DNA of 50,439 nt. Origin: SAT2750 sp964476375. GTDB taxonomy: Bacteria > Planctomycetota > Planctomycetia > Pirellulales > Pirellulaceae. The position numbers and the translations under genes are program-made. The stretch's first letter is position 1. Each line of letters begins with the position of its first letter. The notes under the pieces were generated by a model that was not told where the DNA came from, ran no database searches, and worked only from the letters and a program-made list of their open reading frames with translations. Positions 42,451 through 50,439 of this stretch are shown one piece after another. The DNA lies in NCBI GenBank assembly GCA_964476375.1, contig CAYYZW010000119.1, forward strand, positions 1-50,439, written 5' to 3'.

Positions 42451-44343
42451 TTAGTCCTGGTCGACGGTCTCGATCTTCAGGGGTGCAAAAGAGGTCTCGG
42501 TCTGCTTGTTATAGAAGCCCAGGAAGCGGATTGGTACGGCAGCGGGTGGCAGGCGAACTGCCATTGTGCGGCCATTGATCTCCACGTCCAGATGGCGGTC
42601 TCCAGGTCGGATGACAATCGAGATCTCCCACTCCTGTAGCGGGTCACCTGGGGCCGGCACCTTGGTCAGCCGCCCCAGGTTGTTCCAGCCACCGTCAAAG
42701 ATGGAGTGTTCTGCAAGCCCTATTGCCGTGCCGATCTTGATGGTTGCATCGTTGGTCGGCTTGGCACCCAGGACGATCATGCCATTACGGGTTTTCCCGG
42801 TCGTGACAAGGGACTGGTAGCTGGTTGTAATCCGCATTGTTTTTTCCAGGGGCTTTTCAAGTTTCATCAGGGCCAGGCCCTCTCCCTCGCTGAGAAGCAC
42901 GTATTGCCCCTCCACTTTCTTGACGGAGGTTCCAAGGACCACATCAAAGTCACCTGTCGTGTCCTTGCCCTGCTTGAGCATCCCAGATCGGCTGCGTGGT
43001 TTTCGATCATTTTTCCACCAGTCGGGTCCCTCTTCCAGGACGTCCCGGTCCTGCTCGATCAATGCCTGCTTGAGCTCGGCAAACCTGTCAGGATGATCCC
43101 CGGAAAGATTTCGGGTTTCCTGGGGATCCCGCTGGATGTTGTACAGTTCAAACTGCTCCAGATTGTCCGAGCCAATGATCTTCCAGTCTCCTATTCGCAG
43201 GGCGACCCTGTACTGCTGCGGCGCCAGGTGGTTTCTCCAGTAAAGGGGTTCGATCCGTGTGATCGGGTTTCCCTCGAACAGGGGCAACATGCTGGCGCCG
43301 TCGATCGTCCGGTCGGCTGGTAGTGGAATACCCACCACGTCCAGCAGGGTGCTGAAGATATCGGAGCCGATTACCGGTTCGCTGCTCTCACTGCCGGGCT
43401 CCACATGACCAGGCCAGCGGACCAGTCCGGGGACCCGGATACCCCCTTCGTGGGAATGGCGTTTGCGGCCCCGCAAGCCGCCGGTCGATCCACGCGTGCG
43501 ACCGGTATTCCCATTCCCTTCCGGGCCATTGTCACTGGTATAGATCACCAGCGTGTTATCCCGGTAGCCCATCTCGTCGACCGCTTTCATCAGCAGTCCG
43601 AAAGCATGGTCGAGCTGGGTGATGTTCCCGTGGTGCTGCCGCAATCCTTCATCCTCCAGGTGTGCGTAGGGGGCCATGAACTTCTCGGCTGATTCGATGG
43701 GGAGGTGAGGCTCGTGGGTCCAGACCGTGATAAAGAAAGGGGCCTTCGAATCCTCCCGGTTCTTGAGCCAGCCAATCACCTCTCGTGCGGCGATCTCGGA
43801 ACTGGGGCCTTCCATCTTCCCGGCGGCTGTCCCGTTTCGGACGTAGTTGACCGGGTTGAGGTGGTGGGGAGCAGCGTTGTTCTGGGTTGCCAGCCAGTGG
43901 TCATAGCCGTGATCATTCGGCTGGGGCTGCTGGTCGGAATTGAAATGGCCATTCAGGTGCCACTTGCCTGCATGGCAGGTGTCGTAACCCTTGTCCTGGA
44001 GCAACGAGGCGATCGTGATTTCGCTCGTCCGCAGGTGGACCTGGCTTCCGGAAGGAATCCACCGCCAGACACCATTCCGGTAGGGGGTCCGTCCGGTAAG
44101 GATGGCAGAGCGAGATGGCGAACAGACCGCACAGGCAGAATAACATTGTGTCAGGCGAAGTCCCTCGCTCGCAAACTTGTCCAGGTGCGGAGTCTTGAGC
44201 TCGGGATGTCCATAACAACCCAGGTCTCCCCATCCCTGGTCATCCGTGAGGAAGACAATAAAGTTGGGTGGTTGTGTTTCGGCAGCAGCAAGTGCCGGGG
44301 AGACAAGCAGCCAGGCGACAAGCAGGAGGATGATCCTGTACAT
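42451..44343 (-). CDS. Secreted sulfatase with C-terminal beta-sandwich module
   Basis: The protein has 630 residues. A signal peptide (1-21) is followed by a formylglycine sulfatase: metal ligands in FLTDDQGWGDLG, the modification motif CSPSRSAILTGR (Cys74 to formylglycine), and HAGKWHLNGH. The C-terminal 150 residues (GQYVLLSEGEGLALMKLEKP, VTTGKTRNGMIVLGAKP, DRHLDVEINGRTMAVRL) look like a concanavalin/LamG-type binding domain. It likely removes sulfate from polysaccharide outside the cytoplasm. ATG 44343 is used; a TTG one codon upstream is unlikely. It shares a 166-bp divergent region with the PSCyt1 gene. Confidence 0.94.
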   Translation of the reverse strand: MYRIILLLVAWLLVSPALAAAETQPPNFIVFLTDDQGWGDLGCYGHPELKTPHLDKFASEGLRLTQCYSACAVCSPSRSAILTGRTPYRNGVWRWIPSGSQVHLRTSEITIASLLQDKGYDTCHAGKWHLNGHFNSDQQPQPNDHGYDHWLATQNNAAPHHLNPVNYVRNGTAAGKMEGPSSEIAAREVIGWLKNREDSKAPFFITVWTHEPHLPIESAEKFMAPYAHLEDEGLRQHHGNITQLDHAFGLLMKAVDEMGYRDNTLVIYTSDNGPEGNGNTGRTRGSTGGLRGRKRHSHEGGIRVPGLVRWPGHVEPGSESSEPVIGSDIFSTLLDVVGIPLPADRTIDGASMLPLFEGNPITRIEPLYWRNHLAPQQYRVALRIGDWKIIGSDNLEQFELYNIQRDPQETRNLSGDHPDRFAELKQALIEQDRDVLEEGPDWWKNDRKPRSRSGMLKQGKDTTGDFDVVLGTSVKKVEGQYVLLSEGEGLALMKLEKPLEKTMRITTSYQSLVTTGKTRNGMIVLGAKPTNDATIKIGTAIGLAEHSIFDGGWNNLGRLTKVPAPGDPLQEWEISIVIRPGDRHLDVEINGRTMAVRLPPAAVPIRFLGFYNKQTETSFAPLKIETVDQD

Positions 44344-44509
44344 CAAAGCAGGGCCCGATCGAGAGGGTTTTCATGGAGAACGGAAAGCAGGTCGTTCATT
44401 CTAGCCTGTTGAAATCCTGCTGGACATTATCCCACCACAGTCGTGTGAATCCGTGGCATAATGAGAAGACGATGAAACGGCTGCCCTGGCCCTGATGGAG
44501 AAGTAGAAG

Positions 44510-47062
44510 ATGATCAACAGGGGACTGCAACGTGCCTGCCTGCTGGCAATCGCCTGCGGGATATGCCTGGTCAGCCAGGCGGCTCCCCCGCCGGAAGACC
44601 ATCCTGCCCTGATGAAGAAGAGCCAGCGGCTGTTCACCGAGAAAGTCCGCCCGTTCCTGGTCGCCAACTGCCTCAGGTGTCATGGCGGAGAGAAAACACG
44701 CTCGGGGCTGAACCTGGCGACGCGCGAGTTATTGCTTGCTGGTGGTGAGAGCTATGACCAGCCGGTGCGGATTGGTTCTGGAAATGAGAGCCCCCTGGTC
44801 CAGCTTCTCCGGCATGAGCAGGAGCCTCACATGCCGCTGCAGCAGCCTCGCGTTGATGACAGCATGATTGACGCAATCTCGCGCTGGATTGACCTGGGAG
44901 CCGCCTATGACCGGCCGCTGGTAGAGGGGCTGGCAGAGGAAAAGACGGAGCTGCAGGTGACATCGGAGGATCGCCAGTACTGGGCCTACCAGTCGCTGGA
45001 CCCGCCCCCGCTTCCACGCGTTCGAAGGAAAGGATGGGCGCACACGTCCATTGACCTGTTCCTGCTGCGGAGGATGGAAAAGGAGCGAGTGCTTCCCGCT
45101 CCCCAGGCAGACCGACGGACGATGATCCGGCGAGCTTATTTTGACCTGGTCGGTTTGCCTCCGGCTGCCGAGGAGGTGGAGGCCTTTGTGGCCGCGGAGG
45201 ACCTGGCACAGGCCTGGGAAAAAATCGTGGACCGGTTGCTCGAGAGTGAGCATTTCGGAGAACGCTGGGCCCGCCACTGGCTCGATACTGCCCGCTTTGC
45301 CGAGAGCCATGGTTTTGAACACGATACCGACCGGAACCATGCTTACCACTACCGGGATTTTGTGATCCGGGCTTTGAACCAGGACCTGCCCTACGACCAG
45401 TTCCTCCGCTGGCAACTGGCCGGGGATGAACTTGCTCCCAATGATTCCCTTGCCCTGGCGGCCACCGGGTTTTTGGGTGCCGGAGTGTTTCCGACACAGA
45501 TCACGATTAGCGAGGCGGAAAGGGTCCGTTATGACGCACTGGATGACATGTTGTCGACGACCGGCACAAGCATGCTGGGATTGACCATCGGCTGTGCCCG
45601 CTGCCATGACCACAAGTATGATCCAATTCCCACGGCGGACTATTACCGGCTACTCTCTGCCTTTGCCACCACGGTGCGAAGTGAGATCGAGGTCTGCACC
45701 GGCCCGGTTTCGGGAACCGACCAGGCCCCGGTGGTTCTCTCCCAGCTTGCCACGCTCCGGCAGCAGGTGAGTGGACGGCAGCAGGCGTGGCAGGAAGCGC
45801 TCGCCGCCTGGGCCGTTCAGCAGGCGGAAAATAGTGAGCCCCTGCCGGAGATCAAGGATGCGAAAGAACGCCAGGCACTGACATCCCTGGTGGTGGAGAG
45901 GAAGCTGCTGGGTGACCTGGGCAAGGAACTCCAGGAGGCTGCCAAGCGATGGTTCCTGCGAGAGGACCGCCTGCTGCGTGAACAGAAGGCCATGATCGAA
46001 AAACTGCTGACGGAGAACAAGGTCCAGACCATGCAGGTCACCAGCGAGGGATTCAAGCCGATGCGGCTGCACACATCCGATGGATCGATCCCGGATTTTT
46101 ATGAAAAAGTATTTTTCCTGGCGCGTGGAGATGTGTCCCAGAAAAAAGGAGAGGTGTCCCAGGGATTCCTGGATGTCCTGACTCGCGCACCGAACGGCGC
46201 AGATCGCTGGATCGTGCCCCGGCCGGAATCGGGCAGCCTGTCGCGCACCTCCCACCGCCGCAGTGGCCTGGCACACTGGATCACCGATACCGACCAGGGT
46301 GCCGGGGCTCTTGCGGCACGCGTGATTGTCAACCGTGTCTGGCACCATCACATGGGCCGCGGCATCGTGGGGACGATCAATGATTTTGGGGTCCAGGGGG
46401 ACAGTCCATCTCATCCCGACCTGCTGGAATGGATGGCAGCCGACCTGGTCGAGCACGGCTGGCGATTGAAACGGCTTCACAAGATGATCCTGCTGAGCCG
46501 GGCCTACCAGCTTTCCCACCAGGCCACGGCCTCGAGCCTGAAACGCGATCCGACAAACAAGCTGCTGGGTCATTTCAACAGGCGTCGGATGGAAGCGGAA
46601 GTGATTCGCGACAACCTGCTTGCGGTGGGGGGGATCCTGGACACGACAATGTATGGCCCCGGTACGCTGGACTCTTCCATGCGGCGGAGAAGCATTTACT
46701 TCAAGGTCAAGCGTAGCCAGCTGGTTCCCTTCCTGCGTGTCTTTGACTGGCCCGATTCCCTCACCAGCCTTGGCGTGAGACCGACGACGACGGTCTCTCC
46801 CCAGGCCCTGATATTCATGAATAATCCCCAGGTGCATGCCTGTGCCGAGGGACTCGCCGATGCGGTTCGTCCCCGGCTGGACGAGTCGTTCGCGGCCGCT
46901 GTCCGCGAGGCTTACCTGCGAGCTTACGGGCGCGTTCCCTCGGAACAGGATCTCCAGGATGGAATCCGTTACCTGGAAGATCATGCCGACCAGGCGGGAG
47001 AGTCCCTGGTGGACTACTGCCTGGTCCTGCTCAGCACCAACGAGTTTGTGTACATACCCTGA
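44510..47062 (+). CDS. PSCyt1-DUF1549-DUF1553 (PSD1) protein, second copy
   Basis: The protein has 850 residues. A signal peptide (1-23, ACLLAIACGICLVSQAA) is followed by PSCyt1 with heme motif CLRCH (54-58). DUF1549 lies at about 180-395 and holds a second motif CARCH (362-366, then DHKYDP). A coiled, charged linker runs from about 400 to 500. DUF1553 begins near 590 (RVIVNRVWHHHMGRGIVGTI). It parallels the 287-2722 protein but differs in linker and order: here it precedes its DUF1501 partner by 28 bp. Function unknown, presumed periplasmic. Confidence 0.95.
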   Translation: MINRGLQRACLLAIACGICLVSQAAPPPEDHPALMKKSQRLFTEKVRPFLVANCLRCHGGEKTRSGLNLATRELLLAGGESYDQPVRIGSGNESPLVQLLRHEQEPHMPLQQPRVDDSMIDAISRWIDLGAAYDRPLVEGLAEEKTELQVTSEDRQYWAYQSLDPPPLPRVRRKGWAHTSIDLFLLRRMEKERVLPAPQADRRTMIRRAYFDLVGLPPAAEEVEAFVAAEDLAQAWEKIVDRLLESEHFGERWARHWLDTARFAESHGFEHDTDRNHAYHYRDFVIRALNQDLPYDQFLRWQLAGDELAPNDSLALAATGFLGAGVFPTQITISEAERVRYDALDDMLSTTGTSMLGLTIGCARCHDHKYDPIPTADYYRLLSAFATTVRSEIEVCTGPVSGTDQAPVVLSQLATLRQQVSGRQQAWQEALAAWAVQQAENSEPLPEIKDAKERQALTSLVVERKLLGDLGKELQEAAKRWFLREDRLLREQKAMIEKLLTENKVQTMQVTSEGFKPMRLHTSDGSIPDFYEKVFFLARGDVSQKKGEVSQGFLDVLTRAPNGADRWIVPRPESGSLSRTSHRRSGLAHWITDTDQGAGALAARVIVNRVWHHHMGRGIVGTINDFGVQGDSPSHPDLLEWMAADLVEHGWRLKRLHKMILLSRAYQLSHQATASSLKRDPTNKLLGHFNRRRMEAEVIRDNLLAVGGILDTTMYGPGTLDSSMRRRSIYFKVKRSQLVPFLRVFDWPDSLTSLGVRPTTTVSPQALIFMNNPQVHACAEGLADAVRPRLDESFAAAVREAYLRAYGRVPSEQDLQDGIRYLEDHADQAGESLVDYCLVLLSTNEFVYIP

Positions 47063-47090
47063 CGAAGGATCCCACCCGGGATAATCACCG

Positions 47091-48524
47091 ATGAATGAAC
47101 CCATTCCTTTCCTCTCCCGTCGACACCTGCTCCATCGCTGTGGTGCAGGCCTGGGCATGACAGCACTGAGCTGCCTGCTGCACGAGCAGGGATTACTCGG
47201 GGCCGACCAGGATTCACTGGCACCGCGTCAACCGCATTTTCCCGCCCGTGCGACCTCGGTGATCTGGATCTTCGTCAACGGCGGACACAGCCAGGTCGAC
47301 ACGTGGGATTACAAGCCGGAACTGGCCCGCCGGGATGGTAGTGCGCTGAAAGGATTTGACAAGACGACCGGGTTTTTTAGCAACCAGGTCGGGCCACTGA
47401 TGAAGTCCCCTTTCGAATTCAAGCAATACGGGGAAAGTGGTAAGTGGGTCTCGAGTATCTTTCCTCAGCTCAGCAAGCACGTGGACAAGATGGCCTTCCT
47501 GCACTCGCTCTACTCCGAGTCCAATAATCACAGCCCGGCGCTGTTCATGATGAACAGCGGTTTGCCCCGGATGGGATTTCCCTCGGTCGGATCCTGGGTG
47601 ACGTATGGCCTGGGGTCGGAAAACAGGAACCTGCCAGGATTTGTCGTTATGTCCGATCCCAAGGGACGAGGGCTTCCCAAGGGGCACTCTCTCAACTGGA
47701 GTTCCGGCTTCCTGCCCGGTCCCTACCAGGGAACGTGGCTCAATCCACAGGGGGAACCGATCCAGAATCTCAAGCCACGGGAGAATATGACAGCCGACCG
47801 GCAGCAGGGGCAGCTCGACCTGCTGGCCCGCCTGAATCGACGCCACCTGCAACAGACAGGAAGCAGCCTGGAACTGGAAGCCCGGATCAAGAGCTTTGAA
47901 CTGGCCTACCGGATGCAGTCTGCGGCACCGGAGGCACTGGATATCGGACAGGAACCGCAGCATATCCAGGATCTTTACGGGATTGGTCGGCCGGAATGCG
48001 ACCATTTCGCGAGGCAATGCCTGGTGGCTCGCCGGATGGTCCAGCGCGGTGTCCGTTTCGTTCAGCTTTACTCTGGTGGGAACGAGAATGCTCGCAGTTG
48101 GGATGGGCATGTCGACATCAAGGGAAACCATACACAGTTTGCCGGTGAAACGGACCGGCCGGTTGGTGGCTTGCTGGAGGACCTGGAACAACAGGGCCTG
48201 CTGCAAAATACCCTGGTGGTCTGGGGTGGTGAATTCGGACGGTTGCCGATTTCCCAGCCAGGAGCCAAGCCCGGGCGAGATCACAATCCCCATGCCAATA
48301 CCGTCTGGCTGGCGGGAGGGGGTGTCAAGGGAGGAGTCTCCTACGGGGAGACAGACGAGTTCGGACACAAGGCGGCTGTCAACCGGCTGCAGGTGCATGA
48401 CCTGCACGCCACGATTCTTCACCTGATGGGACTGGATCATGAACAACTGACCTATTTCTACAATGGTCGGGATTTCCGTCTCACGGACGTGGCTGGCAAG
48501 GTGGTGAAAGAGGTCGTGGTGTGA
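47091..48524 (+). CDS. DUF1501 family protein, Tat-exported, second locus
   Basis: The protein has 477 residues. A Tat leader (LSRRHLLHRCGAGLGMTAL) is followed by DUF1501 motifs: VIWIFVNGGHSQVDTWDYKP, HSLYSESNNHSPALFMMNSG, VVWGGEFGRLPI and PGRDHNPHANTVWLAGGG. Compared with the first locus, GEFGRTP is GEFGRLP and GRDHW is GRDHN, marking a different DUF1501 subgroup, the one usually paired with PSCyt1/PSD1. It follows its PSCyt1 partner by 28 bp and is followed by a small membrane protein gene 29 bp later. Confidence 0.94.
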   Translation: MNEPIPFLSRRHLLHRCGAGLGMTALSCLLHEQGLLGADQDSLAPRQPHFPARATSVIWIFVNGGHSQVDTWDYKPELARRDGSALKGFDKTTGFFSNQVGPLMKSPFEFKQYGESGKWVSSIFPQLSKHVDKMAFLHSLYSESNNHSPALFMMNSGLPRMGFPSVGSWVTYGLGSENRNLPGFVVMSDPKGRGLPKGHSLNWSSGFLPGPYQGTWLNPQGEPIQNLKPRENMTADRQQGQLDLLARLNRRHLQQTGSSLELEARIKSFELAYRMQSAAPEALDIGQEPQHIQDLYGIGRPECDHFARQCLVARRMVQRGVRFVQLYSGGNENARSWDGHVDIKGNHTQFAGETDRPVGGLLEDLEQQGLLQNTLVVWGGEFGRLPISQPGAKPGRDHNPHANTVWLAGGGVKGGVSYGETDEFGHKAAVNRLQVHDLHATILHLMGLDHEQLTYFYNGRDFRLTDVAGKVVKEVVV

Positions 48525-48553
48525 TCTGGCAGTAACGGAAAAGGATGGTGAGG

Positions 48554-48874
48554 ATGACCAGTGATTCGAACACCACGAATCTTTCACCTGGCGAGCAGAA
48601 GGAAAATCGCTCGCTGGGGAAACGGGCCAGGATTGGTATTCTCCTGATTTTCCTGTCGATCGTGGTCTGGTTATCGATCCTGGGAGTCCCCTTTCTCCCC
48701 ATCTCTTCCGGGTTCAAGTGGATCGTCGGGTTGCTCTTGTGGCTTAGCTCCTATGCCTTCTGGTTCCTGGGGCTGTACATGGCGGGGCGAGAAGTGGCCG
48801 GTCCATTTGTCAACTGGTTCTGGAAGTGGCTACCCTGGAGAAAAAGCCCCCAGGGTGAAATTGACGGGGGATGA
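48554..48874 (+). CDS. Small membrane protein, unknown function
   Basis: The protein has 106 residues. A charged N-terminus (about 30 residues) is followed by two hydrophobic helices (IGILLIFLSIVVWLSILGVP and WIVGLLLWLSSYAFWFLGLY) and a Trp-rich end (NWFWKWLPWRK). I do not recognise a named family. ATG 48554 is preferred; an in-frame ATG at 48545 is possible. As third gene behind PSCyt1 and DUF1501 it may be an accessory membrane protein. Confidence 0.7.
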   Translation: MTSDSNTTNLSPGEQKENRSLGKRARIGILLIFLSIVVWLSILGVPFLPISSGFKWIVGLLLWLSSYAFWFLGLYMAGREVAGPFVNWFWKWLPWRKSPQGEIDGG

Positions 48875-48900
48875 GCGAGTCCCGCGGGGACCACTGGAGT

Positions 48901-48929
48901 ACGGGTGGTCTATAATGAGCAATACCCGT
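48901..48929 (+). promoter_or_regulatory. Probable promoter -10 inside an inverted repeat
   Basis: A perfect TATAAT (48911-48916) lies 38 bases before ATG 48954. It is enclosed by acgggt (48901-48906) and acccgt (48924-48929), an inverted repeat that could be an operator. The -35 region (gggacc near 48887) matches poorly, so an activator or repressor may be involved; this is inference. Confidence 0.42.
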
Positions 48930-48953
48930 TGAGTTTTTCGTCCGGAGACAACC

Positions 48954-50258
48954 ATGAAAAAGACCACGCTGACCCTGGCGATCATGATCCTGTTGCCTTG
49001 CCTTTCCAGTGCCATGGCGGAACCTCCCAAGCTGGCCACGGTGCTGGATGATGAGAACGGGCTGGGAGCGGAGTTCTGGATGTACAACGACATCCAGGCG
49101 GCGATGAAGGAAGCTCGCCTGCAGAACAAGCCACTGTTCGTGACCTTCCGCTGCGTCCCCTGTGAGGATTGCCTGGCCTTTGATGCCGAGGTTGCCAAGG
49201 GAAGTAACGTGATTCGGGAACTTGCAGTCAAGCACTTTATCCCGGTTCGCCAGGTGGAGATGAAAGGAGTTGATCTCTCCCTGTTTCAGTTCGATCACGA
49301 CCTGAACTGGGCGGCCATGTTTATCAATGCCGACGGTGTGATCTATGCCCGTTATGGTACGCAGAGTGCCGCCGGGGCAGATGCCTACAATTCGATCGAG
49401 GGACTCCGCCAGACCATGCTGAGAGTCCTGCAGCTGCACAGGGGTTACCCCGGCAACATGGCCGAGTTGCGCGGCAAGCGTGGCCCGCGGCTGCCTTACA
49501 AGACCGCCCTGGACATGCCCGGCCTGGAGAACAAGCAGAATTTTGTGGGCCAGACGACTCGCAAGAACTGTATTCACTGCCATAACATCCACGATGCCCA
49601 GAACAACCAGTATGCGAAGACCGGCAACCTGCTCTCGGACAAGATCTGGCGTTACCCGCTGCCGGAAAATATCGGCCTGGTCGTGGATGGAAACGATGGT
49701 CGCCGGATCAAGAAAGTGATCCCCGGTACGCCGGCGGCGGCCAGTGGCCTGGTGGCGGGCGAATCCATTACACACGTCAATGGCCAGGCGATCACGTCGA
49801 TCGCCGATATCCAGTGGGTCCTGCACCAGCTTTCCTACGATGCTGCCCGTGTGCAGGTTACCGGCAGCCAGGCCGGGGTCAAGATGCTCGGGCTTGATAC
49901 CGACTGGAAGAAGACAGATATTTCCTGGCGTGGATCGATCTGGTCAGTGAGGCCACGGCTGCGAGTCTGGATCCCCCAGGCGACGGCTGCGGAGATCAAG
50001 AAACTCGGACTCGATGGAGACCGGTCTGCCCTCAAGGTGAAGTGGATTAACCGTAATGCGCCGGGAGGACGTTCCGCCTACGAGTCCGGCTTGCGAGAGG
50101 GAGATTTTGTTGTTCGCCTGGACGGCAAGCCGATCCGGATGACCCCGGCCGAGTTCAATGTTCACCTCAAGCTGAACTACAAGGTGGGAGAGCGGCTCCC
50201 GTTGACCGTGGTGCGAGGTGAACGACAGTTGAAGATCGAATTGAAACTGGTCGAGTAG
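48954..50258 (+). CDS. Thioredoxin-like / CxxCH / double-PDZ fusion protein
   Basis: The protein has 434 residues. After a signal peptide (1-22) comes a thioredoxin-like domain (about 45-165) with CVPC and a nearby third Cys (67, 70, 73) and the strand AAMFINADGVIYARYG. Next is a short segment with a single heme-type motif CIHCH (206-210). Two PDZ-like domains follow, about 240-305 (KKVIPGTPAAASGLVAGES) and 350-432 (GLREGDFVVRLDGKPI). It combines thiol-redox, possible heme and peptide-binding modules in one exported protein. GGAG precedes ATG 48954. Its role might be redox-dependent protein quality control; no family name is known to me. Confidence 0.9.
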   Translation: MKKTTLTLAIMILLPCLSSAMAEPPKLATVLDDENGLGAEFWMYNDIQAAMKEARLQNKPLFVTFRCVPCEDCLAFDAEVAKGSNVIRELAVKHFIPVRQVEMKGVDLSLFQFDHDLNWAAMFINADGVIYARYGTQSAAGADAYNSIEGLRQTMLRVLQLHRGYPGNMAELRGKRGPRLPYKTALDMPGLENKQNFVGQTTRKNCIHCHNIHDAQNNQYAKTGNLLSDKIWRYPLPENIGLVVDGNDGRRIKKVIPGTPAAASGLVAGESITHVNGQAITSIADIQWVLHQLSYDAARVQVTGSQAGVKMLGLDTDWKKTDISWRGSIWSVRPRLRVWIPQATAAEIKKLGLDGDRSALKVKWINRNAPGGRSAYESGLREGDFVVRLDGKPIRMTPAEFNVHLKLNYKVGERLPLTVVRGERQLKIELKLVE

Positions 50259-50319
50259 AATCCGCCGCACGAGAAGAGAGTGGATCGTCGGCAAAAGAGC
50301 CTGGCACATCACCGGTGCC

Positions 50320-50439
50320 TTACTCCTCTTCCACGGCTGGTCTGCCGAAGCCGAACTGGTCACCGGCCTTCATTGGCTGGTTGCCGCGAAAGTCGATCTC
50401 CAGCATTTTTTCACTTTGTACCGGACGCCCTTCCTCGTC
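50320..50439 (-). CDS. 3' end of a gene running off the window, product unknown
   Basis: Thirty-nine codons ending in TAA at 50320-50322 are open to the window edge. The visible residues begin DEEGRPVQSEKMLEIDFRGN and end FGFGRPAVEEE: hydrophilic, acidic-tailed, with natural codon use in this frame only. It converges on the PDZ fusion gene with a 61-bp gap that holds no clear terminator. Too short to assign. Confidence 0.6.
   Translation of the reverse strand, partial: DEEGRPVQSEKMLEIDFRGNQPMKAGDQFGFGRPAVEEE

Noticed and set aside
45650..47158. 502-codon minus-strand frame, and 47214-48587 likewise
   Set aside because: Both mirror well-supported plus-strand PSCyt1 and DUF1501 genes and have no motifs of their own.
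50259..50319. Terminator in the convergent gap
   Set aside because: No inverted repeat with a T-run was found in these 61 bases.

Overview
This window reads as a chromosomal segment of a planctomycete (Planctomycetota, most likely class Planctomycetia). The basis is gene content. There are two loci pairing a PSCyt1/DUF1549/DUF1553 cytochrome-like protein with Tat-exported DUF1501 proteins. There is a formylglycine sulfatase, a DUF6797 protein, several Tat-exported sugar-acid enzymes and many secreted beta-propellers. GC is high, so long antisense open frames are common and most are shadows. No tRNA, rRNA operon, insertion sequence, CRISPR array or phage gene was recognised. No gene-free stretch exceeds 300 bases; the longest are about 255-275 bp.

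Layout. Positions 1-6415 (minus) hold an operon-like run: DUF1501, DUF1501, a TolB-like propeller, PSCyt1-DUF1549-DUF1553 and a third DUF1501 cut by the window edge. Positions 6610-10257 hold an LsrG-like monooxygenase, a GDSL esterase, an unrecognised secreted protein behind a terminator-like leader hairpin, and a secreted nitrilase-family amidohydrolase. Positions 10440-18533 hold sugar and sugar-acid genes: a Tat-exported GH43/32-like protein, a Tat-exported enolase-superfamily protein, a DHDPS/NAL-family aldolase, an MFS transporter, a Tat-exported xylose-isomerase-like barrel and a secreted cyclase. Positions 18530-23923 (minus) hold a hexuronate/KDG-type cluster: DUF6797 protein, SDR, KDG kinase, an isomerase interrupted by an in-frame TGA, and a small Cys/His protein.

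Positions 24019-31716 hold a membrane-anchored SGNH hydrolase, a ureidoglycolate-lyase-like cupin, a secretin-N-domain protein lacking a pore domain, a sugar-acid dehydratase with an SSS symporter, and a cold-shock protein. The cold-shock protein has a strong terminator. Between its stop codon and that terminator lies a short piece resembling the 5' end of RNase P RNA on the opposite strand.

Positions 31908-37061 (minus) are a five-gene lipid-modification cluster: FAD oxidoreductase, DUF1365, cyclopropane-fatty-acid synthase, DUF1295 and a coclaurine-N-methyltransferase-like enzyme. I consider it the best candidate for an interesting system here. Positions 37228-39039 hold a PQQ-type propeller and a DUF1499 protein. 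Positions 39060-44343 (minus) hold sulfatase, ABC ATPase and an ABC-2 permease with a roughly 400-residue domain inserted before its last helix. Positions 44510-48874 hold the second PSCyt1/DUF1501 locus with a small membrane protein. Positions 48954-50258 encode a thioredoxin/CxxCH/double-PDZ fusion, followed by the 3' end of one more gene.

Together the genes suggest a marine or soil polysaccharide degrader. Sulfatase, glycosidase-like and DUF1501/PSCyt proteins act outside the cytoplasm; sugar acids enter by SSS and MFS carriers and are processed by dehydratase, SDR, KDG kinase and aldolase. That integrated picture is inference; family assignments rest on motifs read by eye.
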